15,139 nt of DNA, taken from positions 1-15,139 of the forward strand of contig DAOUVF010000020.1 of NCBI GenBank assembly GCA_030667765.1, in the 5' to 3' direction. This document shows positions 1-6,340 of the stretch, one piece after another. How positions within the stretch are numbered: the stretch's first letter is position 1; every line of letters begins with the position of its first letter. Under the pieces are notes generated by a model. It was not told where the DNA came from, did not search any database, and saw only the letters and a program-made list of their open reading frames with translations. The position numbers and the translations under genes were made by a program. Source of the DNA: Bacteroides sp. (lineage in GTDB: Bacteria; Bacteroidota; Bacteroidia; Bacteroidales; SM23-62).

Positions 1-6
1 AAACCA

Positions 7-555
7 ATGAAAATATATACCAAAGCAGGTGACAGGGGAACCTCCACCCTGCTGGGCGGAAATATCGTACCCAAGGATCATCCCAGGCTGGAAGCTTACG
101 GGACACTTGATGAATTGAATTCCTGGATGGGTCTCATCAGGGACCAGCTGAGTGATGAGGAAATGAGGGAAACACTTTTGAAGATACAGGACAGGATCAT
201 GGTTGGTTCAACAATCCTGGCCAGTGAAAAAAAAGACAGCGCTGTCCCCATGCCTGAACTTCATGAGGAGGATATAGGCTTTCTGGAGACTGAAATTGAC
301 CGGATGGACCAGGAACTTGAACCTTTGCAGTCCTTCATCCTTCCAGGCGGTCATACCACCGTAAGCTACTGCCACCTTGCAAGAACAACCTGCCGCAGGG
401 CTGAGAGATACAGTGTGAAATTTATTAAAAACTCTGATCAAACAGCAATCCTCGTAAAATACCTTAACCGTCTGTCGGATTACCTATTTATCCTGGCCAG
501 GAAAATCGCCTGGGAACTAAAAATTGAAGAAATAATCTGGCAACCTGTTATCTGA
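7..555 (+). CDS. pduO: PduO-type cob(I)alamin adenosyltransferase
   Basis: The 182-residue product matches the usual length of PduO-type ATP:cob(I)alamin adenosyltransferases. These cytoplasmic enzymes transfer the adenosyl group of ATP to cob(I)alamin, making adenosylcobalamin for mutases and other B12 enzymes. Visible family motifs are the N-terminal TKAGDRG (residues 5-11), the segment around RLEAYGTLDELNS (27-39), the FILPGG turn (110-115), the Arg-rich ATP-binding stretch ARTTCRRAE (125-133) and NRLSDYLF (154-161). The ATG lies only six bases into the window, so any upstream partner or promoter is out of view, and no ribosome binding site can be judged. The gene carries a run of eight A near base 230 but the frame is intact. 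No B12 transport or mutase gene is nearby. Family assignment is firm; physiological partner is unknown. Confidence 0.95.
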   Translation: MKIYTKAGDRGTSTLLGGNIVPKDHPRLEAYGTLDELNSWMGLIRDQLSDEEMRETLLKIQDRIMVGSTILASEKKDSAVPMPELHEEDIGFLETEIDRMDQELEPLQSFILPGGHTTVSYCHLARTTCRRAERYSVKFIKNSDQTAILVKYLNRLSDYLFILARKIAWELKIEEIIWQPVI

Positions 556-569
556 TATCCATTTTTTTT

Positions 570-577
570 TATATTTG
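570..577 (+). promoter_or_regulatory. Candidate Bacteroidota -7 box upstream of the DUF2795-type gene
   Basis: TATATTTG fits the Bacteroidota -7 consensus TAnnTTTG exactly and is followed by CA, as is often seen. The expected -33 TTG is only weakly matched (TTA at 548-550, 19 bases upstream). Transcription would start near 582-584, giving a leader of about 46 bases before the ATG at 630. A T-run (562-570) abuts the box, but I see no GC-rich hairpin before it that would make it a terminator for the preceding gene. Confidence 0.5.
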
Positions 578-629
578 CACGAATTTTAGGATTACCAGAT
601 AATTTTTATCACACGAAAGCACCTGCAAT

Positions 630-851
630 ATGTACTGGACATTAGAGTTAGCTTCAAAATTGGAGGATGCTCCCTGGCCAGCCACAAAAGATGAGTTAAT
701 AGATTTCGGCATTCGTTCCGGTGCCCCACTCGAGGTTATTGAGAATTTACAGGAAATCGAGGATGAAGGAGAAATCTACGAGAGCATTGAGGACATTTGG
801 CCTGATTATCCAAGTAAGGATGATTTCTTTTTTAACGAAGACGAATACTAA
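630..851 (+). CDS. Small acidic DUF2795-type protein
   Basis: The 73-residue product is strongly acidic, especially toward the C-terminus (a run of D/E with aromatic residues), and has no signal peptide or membrane segment. The core WPATKDELIDFGIRSGAP (16-33), followed by VIENLQ and an acidic YESIEDIWPDYP segment, resembles the DUF2795 family of small proteins. In Bacteroidota a near-identical 73-residue version is widespread. Its function is not established, so I give none. It appears to be a single-gene transcription unit: a good -7 box lies 53 bases upstream, and a strong terminator begins four bases after the stop codon. This compact, self-contained unit argues that it is a real expressed gene. 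No Shine-Dalgarno sequence is visible, which is normal in this phylum. Confidence 0.88.
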   Translation: MYWTLELASKLEDAPWPATKDELIDFGIRSGAPLEVIENLQEIEDEGEIYESIEDIWPDYPSKDDFFFNEDEY

Positions 852-855
852 GGAG

Positions 856-886
856 AAAGGCTGTCAAAAGGGCAGCCTTTTTTTTT
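856..886 (+). terminator. Rho-independent terminator after the DUF2795-type gene
   Basis: The eight-base stem AAAGGCTG (856-863) pairs perfectly with CAGCCTTT (873-880). It can gain two more pairs (T864-G872 wobble, C865-G871), leaving a five-base AAAAG loop. The T-run extends through 886, giving nine T in a row from 878. It lies directly after the stop at 849-851. This is the clearest terminator in the window. Confidence 0.92.
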
Positions 887-913
887 CTATCCCCCCCCAC
901 CGAATTTCCCTCA

Positions 914-993
914 AACTTATATTGATTAAAAGCGTGCTTAATTTTGTGGCAGTAACCGCAAAATGCAGGCACTTTTTTCAATCAATATCAGTT
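914..993 (+). repeat. 80-base imperfect inverted repeat forming a long hairpin
   Basis: The two arms pair almost continuously around a six-base loop CAGTAA (950-955). From outside in: AACT (914-917) with AGTT (990-993); one mismatch; ATATTGATT (919-927) with AATCAATAT (980-988), perfect; bulged C979; AAAAG (928-932) with TTTTT (974-978), including one G-T wobble; one mismatch; GTG (934-936) with CAC (970-972); bulged G969; CT (937-938) with AG (967-968); two mismatches; ATTTTGTGG (941-949) with CCGCAAAAT (956-964), including one T-G wobble. That is about 32 pairs. Both wobbles are G-U in plus-strand RNA but A-C mismatches in minus-strand RNA, which mildly favours plus-strand transcription. 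There is no T-run after the hairpin, so it is not a normal terminator. It may be a MITE- or REP-like palindromic element or a structured RNA; I cannot tell which. Confidence 0.75.
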
Positions 994-1037
994 AAAACCA
1001 GAGAGACATAAAAAAGCTGGCCTTTAGCCAATCCTCC

Positions 1038-1072
1038 CCAGACACACTGGTGCCGCCATTACCTGTGTTTGG
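1038..1072 (+). other. Second intergenic hairpin
   Basis: CCAGACACA (1038-1046) pairs with TGTGTTTGG (1064-1072), including one G-U wobble. After a two-base bulge (C1047, T1048), GGT (1049-1051) pairs with ACC (1061-1063) around a nine-base loop. This gives 12 pairs in 35 bases. There is no T-run after it, so it is not a terminator. It may belong to the same structured element as the 914-993 hairpin or to the leader of the downstream oxidoreductase gene. The pairing is direct; the role is unknown. Confidence 0.4.
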
Positions 1073-1117
1073 AATCACAAATTAGATGAAGATCGTGAAA
1101 AATAGTTACTTTTATGT

Positions 1118-1177
1118 GAACCTGGATGGTCATGCTTAATTATGTTCCGGTTCTCAAAAATAACAGCCAACCGTAAC
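1118..1177 (+). promoter_or_regulatory. Competing stems in the oxidoreductase leader (possible RNA switch)
   Basis: GGTTC (1149-1153) can pair upstream with GAACC (1118-1122), extended by GGA (1124-1126) with TCC (1146-1148). Alternatively CGGTT (1148-1152) can pair downstream with AACCG (1169-1173), extended past one mismatch by GTT (1144-1146) with AAC (1175-1177). The two structures share bases 1144-1152 and exclude each other. The second ends 29 bases before the ATG of the oxidoreductase gene. No T-run follows, so transcription attenuation is not supported. No known riboswitch class is recognised. This may be chance complementarity. Confidence 0.25.
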
Positions 1178-1206
1178 AGGTATGGCTCCCACTAATCTAC
1201 ACGAAA

Positions 1207-2571
1207 ATGGAAATAAACAGAAGAGAATTTATTGATAAAGGCACTAAGTTGACTTTAGGCCTTTCAGCTTTAGGATTAATCTCAAACAGTTCTTTTGCAG
1301 CTCGTGAACCTGGAAAGAAGCTTAAGATTGCCTTGGTTGGCACAGGGTCCAGGGGTACAAGCACCTGGGGCAAAGACCTTTTAATACAGTATCCGGATCA
1401 ACTGGATATGGTGGCCCTGTGCGATATCAATCCCAAAAGACTGGATTTTGCAAAAAAATACATTGTCACCACTGCTCCGGTCTACCTGGCAAGGGATTTC
1501 AACCGCATGGTAGAGGAAACCAAACCAGATGCCGTAATCATCACAACTACCGACTGCTTCCATGCAGAGTATGCCATCAGGGCCATGGAACTCGGGTGTG
1601 ATGTCATCTGCGAAAAGCCCCTGGTAACGGAAGCCTGGCAGGCACAGAAAATGCTGGACACCGAAAAAAGGACCGGAAGGAAAATAATCACTACTTTCAA
1701 CGCAAGGCATTCAGCCTCTGCTGAGGAAATAAAAAAGGTCTTGGTTTCAGGAACCCTGGGGAAAATTATCTCAGCGGAGTTTATGGAATTCCTTGACATT
1801 GACCATGGAGCAAGTTACTTCAGGCGCTGGCATGGTAAATCCAGGTTCTCAGGAACATTACTGTGCCATAAAGCCTCCCACCATTTCGACCAGATAAACT
1901 GGTTCCTGGATGCTGAGCCTTTAGAAGTAAGTGCATTTGGAGATGTCTCTTTTTATGGTAAGAACAATGCCTTCAGGGGTAAAAACTGTCGAAATTGCTC
2001 CTTTACCGAAAAATGTGATTTTTACTGGGATATATCTGACAGTAAATTGATGACAGAGATGTATGTGGCATGCGAAAAAGAGGATGGGTATCTAAGAGAT
2101 GGCTGCGTGTGGGATAATGAAATTGACACATTTGATACCATGACAGTAGAGGTGAGATACAATACAGGCGCCATCTTAAGTTATTCCCTGAATGCATTTT
2201 TACCTTATGAAGGTCAGAGGATTGCATTTAACGGGCAAAAAGGAAGGCTTGATGTAAGGAGATTTCAACGCCAGCCCTGGGATCCCGGACATGGTTCTGA
2301 CTTTCGGTTGACACATAATTTTAAGGACACAAAGACCTGGCACGTAGATCCTTCTGTGGGCACGCACGGGGGAGCGGACAAAAAACTAAAGGATATGCTT
2401 TTCCTTCAGGAAGAAAAAGATCCTCTTGGAAAGATAGCAGATAGCCGTGCCGGAATATTTTCCAGCCTGATCGGCATTGCAGCCAGGCAATCAATTGAAA
2501 CCGGGAAAAAGGTCAACATTGCCGATGTGATCGATTTTCCTGTGGGTTGGACTTTCGCTGATAATCATTAA
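1207..2571 (+). CDS. Tat-exported Gfo/Idh/MocA family oxidoreductase
   Basis: The 454-residue product is an NAD(P)-dependent sugar or cyclitol dehydrogenase of the Gfo/Idh/MocA family. The N-terminus NRREFI (4-9) followed by a mild hydrophobic stretch ending near FAA (30-32) looks like a twin-arginine signal, so it is probably exported folded with its cofactor. The Rossmann loop GTGSRG is at 45-50, the family EKPL motif at 136-139, and the catalytic-type HKxSHHFD at 221-228. An unusual Cys group, C261-x2-C264-x5-C270, is followed by C289 and C300; as I recall, related Bacteroidota proteins share it, and it could bind a metal, but that is inference. The following hydrolase starts 17 bases after the stop, so the two are probably co-transcribed and may act on the same glycan. 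The substrate cannot be told from sequence. No clear promoter or ribosome site is seen. Confidence 0.9.
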   Translation: MEINRREFIDKGTKLTLGLSALGLISNSSFAAREPGKKLKIALVGTGSRGTSTWGKDLLIQYPDQLDMVALCDINPKRLDFAKKYIVTTAPVYLARDFNRMVEETKPDAVIITTTDCFHAEYAIRAMELGCDVICEKPLVTEAWQAQKMLDTEKRTGRKIITTFNARHSASAEEIKKVLVSGTLGKIISAEFMEFLDIDHGASYFRRWHGKSRFSGTLLCHKASHHFDQINWFLDAEPLEVSAFGDVSFYGKNNAFRGKNCRNCSFTEKCDFYWDISDSKLMTEMYVACEKEDGYLRDGCVWDNEIDTFDTMTVEVRYNTGAILSYSLNAFLPYEGQRIAFNGQKGRLDVRRFQRQPWDPGHGSDFRLTHNFKDTKTWHVDPSVGTHGGADKKLKDMLFLQEEKDPLGKIADSRAGIFSSLIGIAARQSIETGKKVNIADVIDFPVGWTFADNH

Positions 2572-2588
2572 TGCCAGACTGAAAGATC

Positions 2589-4802
2589 ATGCATATAATC
2601 AGGAGAGAGTATATTACCGTCTTTTTTTTCTGTTTTTTTATTAATGTATCCAGGGGGTTTGCCCAGAAGGAAAACCTGGATGTTTTTCAGCAATGGGTAA
2701 TATGGAATAATGCGGGAAGCATGCTGATTCATGATCTTATCGGGCAGGCAAATGATTATTATACTCTCAGGGATGGAGAGATAGCGAAGTTGAAAACCAG
2801 GAGTGATTGGCAGAAAAGACAGGTACTTGTTAAGGATAAACTATTGAAGTTAGTCGGTCCATTCCCTGAGAAGACCCCGCTTAATGCAAGAATTACCGGT
2901 GTCTTGTATAAAGAAGGCTACAGGGTGGAGAAGATTATTTATGAATCGATGCCGAACTTTTATGTTACGGGTTGTCTTTTTATTCCAGACAAGATTGATG
3001 GAAAAATTCCGGCGGTGCTTAATGTGATAGGGCATAACCAGGAAGCCTTCAGGGCGGAGCTCTATCAAAAGGTATATCTGAACCTTGTAAGGAAGGGTAT
3101 TATTGTTTTGGCCATCGACCCTATCGGGCAGGGGGAGCATGTACAGTATTATGACCCCGGTATAAACTTTTCTTCTATCGGTTATTCGGTGATAGAACAT
3201 TGTTATTTGGGGAACCAGTGTTTATTATCGGGTGTTTCTCCAGGCAGGTATTTTATATGGGACGGGATCCGGGGGATCGATTATTTGCTGACCCGCGATG
3301 ATGTTGATCCGGAAAGGATTGGAGTAACGGGATTCTCCGGTGGTGGAACGATTACCTCCTACATAGCGGCTTTTGATGACCGGGTAAAGGTATCTGTACC
3401 ATGCAGCTGGTCTACTGCTTCGAGGAGACAGCTTGAGACAAAAGGAGTACAGGATGCGGAGACAATATTTATCCGGGGAGTCGCGGAAGGAATAACATTT
3501 GAAGACCTGCTTGAAGTGAGGGCGCCGAAACCGACATTAATGACATTTGTTACACGTGACCAGTATCTGTCAATACAAGGAGCGCGGGAATCGTTCGGGG
3601 AGGTAAAAAAGGCCTATGCGTTGCTCGGTTATGAGGATAACCTGGACCTGGTTGAGGATGATTTTAAACACTGGATGACTCCCAGGATACGGTTAAGGAT
3701 ATATGAATTTTTCATGCATCATTTCGACTTGCCTGGTGACCCCGCAGAAGAAGAAGTTACAATATTATCAGAGGCCGAATTGACCGTAACACCGACCGGT
3801 CAGATTTCGACATCCCTGGGTGGAGATATGGTATTCGATGTTAATAAAAGGGAAACAGAAGAACTTATTAGGAATCTTGAGAAATCAAGGAAAGATATTG
3901 CAAGGCATCTGAACGGTGTTATGGTAAAGGCAAAGGGCATTTCCGGTTATAATGTTTCTGAGGTTTTTGAATATGAACCCTTCCTGAACGGCAGGTACCA
4001 GAGAGATGGTTATACTGTGGGAAAGTATGCGATTAAAGGTGAGGGAGATTATGTAATACCGCTGCTTTTATTTGTGCCTGACATGATTACGGGGAAGCAT
4101 CCAGCCATTGTATATCTTCATCCGGAAGGCAAGGCTGCGGAGGCTTTACCTGGAGGAGAGATTGAAAAATTGGTTAAAAAAGGATATATAGTGGCTGCTG
4201 TGGATGTTATGGGTACAGGTGAAACAAAAAATACCGCTACAAGGCCGTTAGGGCCCGGTTATACAGCTGTATTAATCGGAAGGAGTGTTGTTGGCATCCA
4301 GGCGGGTGACATTGTCAGGGCTGCTGGTTATTTGAAGAGCCTTGATTATGTTGATAATAATAAAGTTGGTGCCGTTGCTGTTGGTGAGACATGTCTGCCT
4401 CTGATACATGCTGCTGCATTCGATACTTCATTGGATAATGTTACCCTTATTGGTTCGCCGATCTCATACCGGGCCGTTGCAATGAACAGGTTTTATAAAA
4501 TTGGCCTGATAGAGAATGAAGGCGGAGGCATAGGTCATCCTTATGAGGTTGACTTCTCCTGGGGAATCGCAGGGGTGCTGACGGGCTATGATTTGCCGGA
4601 CCTGATCGGATGTATTGCGCCGAGAAAGGTTGTACTTGCAGATTTGCAAAACCAGAGGCTTGAACCTGCATCCAGTGAGTTGATAGAGAGGGACGCAGCA
4701 TTTCCACGTTCGGTATATTCATATCAGAATGTCCCTGGGAACCTGAGGATTGTATCTTCCTATGAGAGCATTGAATCACTTGTAGATTGGTGCTTTGACT
4801 AA
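2589..4802 (+). CDS. Secreted two-domain alpha/beta hydrolase, acetylxylan-esterase-like
   Basis: The 737-residue product begins with a hydrophobic signal peptide (about 1-26, ending GFAQ), so it is probably exported. The first alpha/beta-hydrolase domain (about 80-375) resembles acetylxylan-esterase-like proteins. It has GFSGG (248-252) with nucleophile S250, probable acid D324 (in TRDQY) and probable base H361 (in DFKHW), plus the DPIGQGE loop typical of the family. The second domain (about 460-737) repeats the fold: a HPE-type strand turn, DVMGTGET, then an AVGETC segment where GxSxG is expected. There S250 aligns with G599, so this half probably lacks catalysis and may be structural or substrate-binding. 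Likely activity is removal of acetyl or other ester groups from sugars, outside the cytoplasm. It follows the oxidoreductase gene by 17 bases and converges with the OstA-like gene. Exact substrate is unknown. Confidence 0.85.
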   Translation: MHIIRREYITVFFFCFFINVSRGFAQKENLDVFQQWVIWNNAGSMLIHDLIGQANDYYTLRDGEIAKLKTRSDWQKRQVLVKDKLLKLVGPFPEKTPLNARITGVLYKEGYRVEKIIYESMPNFYVTGCLFIPDKIDGKIPAVLNVIGHNQEAFRAELYQKVYLNLVRKGIIVLAIDPIGQGEHVQYYDPGINFSSIGYSVIEHCYLGNQCLLSGVSPGRYFIWDGIRGIDYLLTRDDVDPERIGVTGFSGGGTITSYIAAFDDRVKVSVPCSWSTASRRQLETKGVQDAETIFIRGVAEGITFEDLLEVRAPKPTLMTFVTRDQYLSIQGARESFGEVKKAYALLGYEDNLDLVEDDFKHWMTPRIRLRIYEFFMHHFDLPGDPAEEEVTILSEAELTVTPTGQISTSLGGDMVFDVNKRETEELIRNLEKSRKDIARHLNGVMVKAKGISGYNVSEVFEYEPFLNGRYQRDGYTVGKYAIKGEGDYVIPLLLFVPDMITGKHPAIVYLHPEGKAAEALPGGEIEKLVKKGYIVAAVDVMGTGETKNTATRPLGPGYTAVLIGRSVVGIQAGDIVRAAGYLKSLDYVDNNKVGAVAVGETCLPLIHAAAFDTSLDNVTLIGSPISYRAVAMNRFYKIGLIENEGGGIGHPYEVDFSWGIAGVLTGYDLPDLIGCIAPRKVVLADLQNQRLEPASSELIERDAAFPRSVYSYQNVPGNLRIVSSYESIESLVDWCFD

Positions 4803-4803
4803 T

Positions 4804-4821
4804 ATTTCTTTTAAAAGAAAT
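4804..4821. terminator. Perfect 18-base palindrome between convergent genes
   Basis: ATTTCTTTT joined to AAAAGAAAT is a perfect palindrome filling the gap between the hydrolase stop (4800-4802) and the OstA-like stop (4822-4824, minus strand). As RNA it could fold into a seven-pair stem with a TTAA loop on either strand, but only one pair is G-C and no long T-run follows. If it ends transcription of both operons it is a weak bidirectional terminator. It could instead be a protein-binding site. Confidence 0.4.
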
Positions 4822-6327
4822 TTAGTGTTCGCTCCAGCGGAATATGTCCTGTTTGGTCTTCGGACGATGGTCTTCCAGCCAGATAAACCCGCTCAGGTAC
4901 ATATTTTCCTCCAGCAGCTCATCCGGGGGATATAATATGGCTGAGGGAGAGGTGATCATATTTACTCTTTCAACCCCTCCGTTTGCCAGGTAGATCTTAA
5001 TGTCGCTGCTTTCTGCCTTGTTGACCCCGATCAGTTCTCCTTCATCCCTTCCAAACCAGAGGCTCTGACCATTGCCCTTAACATCAATACGAGAAAGCTG
5101 ATCTTCACTGAAATGGCCCACCATATTCCTGCCGCGAATCTGGTTAAATCTGATGCTGTCATCCTGTGATACAATGAAAGCGGCATTAGAAAGTTCAATG
5201 TAATCAGGCTCCTCGAAGGCCCTGTGGATATCCATTTGTTCTGCGGTAAGCTGATGGATTTCAGACCAGAGGACGGGATCGCCAAATAACTGAAATACTG
5301 AATCGCTTTCAAGATAGGCAAGTGAATCACACATACCCTGCATATCGGGGCGATGGAACTTTACCTTGTAATATGCCCTCAGGATCTTATATTGCCCGGT
5401 AGAGTCAACAACTGATTTCAGGGTATCGGCATGAACAAACAGACTGTCTTCATCTGAAATCTGTATAAGGATTGCACTGTCGGTGAGCATGGCGTATTCG
5501 GGATCTTCAAAATAGATGGCATATCGACCCAGCAATATGACCTGCTGGGCTGAATCATACAATTCCACATTGTCGAAGGCCAAACCCATTCCGTTATCCC
5601 TTTCATAATAGAGACTGTCTCCCCTCAGGTATTGCCCGTCTGATTCCAGGTAGGCATTTTTGTTGAACTGGGATATGTTCTTCTGCGTGTCATACCAGCC
5701 ATTCTCGCAGTATATGGAGTTTTCCGGACTGATAATACGGGTAGGTCCCAAAAAATAGGCGATCTCCGTTACTGTATGATACCTCAATGTATCTGCATAG
5801 ATGGTGTATTCAGGATTGACAATCACCACGCTGTCCCTGAAATGCAGCGATTTACTGCGGGTGTAATAATAACCGGCCCGGCTGTCCAGTGTATTGTCCC
5901 CATTGACAATGTGCCCGTGCCTTTCATAGTAACCAACGTTGTTCTCCATGTCAAAATCCAGGTAATCCGTGGTCAGTGTGGTTTCCTTGTCTATCAGTGT
6001 GACATTATGCCTCATCTCGGCAAATTTCTCGTTACCGAAGTACCGGAGCTCATCACCATACAGGTCTAATGTATCGCCCTGGATGAGGTGAACATTTCCG
6101 TAAGCATGCACGGTGTTTTCCCGTGCGAAATACCAGGCACTGTCACAACTAAGCAGCATGTTTTGCTGTTGAAAGGCTACTTCACCTACATATTTTACAA
6201 CACCACTGCCAATACTGGCATCATATTCCATGTATTCTGAGTTCAGGATCTCAATTTTATTCTCTTCCTGGGCATGGAGCAGGGTACCTGCAATTAACAA
6301 GGCAAGTATTAGAATTGGCCGGTACAT
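4822..6327 (-). CDS. OstA/LptA-like periplasmic LPS-transport protein
   Basis: The 501-residue product has a signal peptide (MYRPILILALLIAGTLLHAQ) and no other membrane segment, so it is periplasmic. The sequence is a run of short beta-strand repeats with the spacing seen in OstA/LptA beta-jellyroll domains, such as CDSAWYF followed by AYGNVHLIQGDTLDLYGD. It matches the Bacteroidota OstA-like N-terminal family. Members of this fold bridge the periplasm and carry lipopolysaccharide from the inner membrane to LptD. At 501 residues it is much longer than E. coli LptA (about 185) and shorter than full LptD, and no C-terminal barrel is evident. It is the last gene of the minus-strand operon, 13 bases downstream of the SurA-like gene. 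This fits a role in outer-membrane assembly beside foldases that handle barrel proteins such as LptD. A direct LPS role is inferred from the family. Confidence 0.87.
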   Translation of the reverse strand: MYRPILILALLIAGTLLHAQEENKIEILNSEYMEYDASIGSGVVKYVGEVAFQQQNMLLSCDSAWYFARENTVHAYGNVHLIQGDTLDLYGDELRYFGNEKFAEMRHNVTLIDKETTLTTDYLDFDMENNVGYYERHGHIVNGDNTLDSRAGYYYTRSKSLHFRDSVVIVNPEYTIYADTLRYHTVTEIAYFLGPTRIISPENSIYCENGWYDTQKNISQFNKNAYLESDGQYLRGDSLYYERDNGMGLAFDNVELYDSAQQVILLGRYAIYFEDPEYAMLTDSAILIQISDEDSLFVHADTLKSVVDSTGQYKILRAYYKVKFHRPDMQGMCDSLAYLESDSVFQLFGDPVLWSEIHQLTAEQMDIHRAFEEPDYIELSNAAFIVSQDDSIRFNQIRGRNMVGHFSEDQLSRIDVKGNGQSLWFGRDEGELIGVNKAESSDIKIYLANGGVERVNMITSPSAILYPPDELLEENMYLSGFIWLEDHRPKTKQDIFRWSEH

Positions 6328-6340
6328 GGGGGATGCTTAT

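Larger units (their letters stand above)
887..1206. other. Structured intergenic region without a gene
   Basis: About 320 bases lie between the terminator and the oxidoreductase start. The open frames that enter it (for example 721-1011) are shadows running on from the DUF2795-type gene and have no coding character. It starts with a run of eight C (891-898). It holds a long imperfect hairpin (914-993), a shorter hairpin (1038-1072) and two competing stems (1118-1177), each listed separately. No convincing promoter for the downstream gene is seen. TAATTATG at 1137-1144 is one mismatch from the -7 consensus but has no -33 partner. Confidence 0.6.

Noticed and set aside
561..570. T-run after the adenosyltransferase gene as a terminator
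   Set aside because: No stable GC-rich stem precedes it; it is better read as the AT-rich part upstream of the next gene's -7 box.
891..898. Run of eight C as a phase-variation tract
   Set aside because: It is in non-coding sequence after a terminator and not within or just before a gene or promoter; it may also be a sequencing-length uncertainty.
939..946. TAATTTTG as a promoter -7 box
   Set aside because: It matches the consensus but lies inside the long hairpin, and the nearest TTG is only 14 bases upstream, too close for a -33 element.
721..1011. 96-codon open frame overlapping the DUF2795-type gene
   Set aside because: It is out of frame with a well-supported gene, runs through a strong terminator and a hairpin, and shows no domain or composition expected of a protein.
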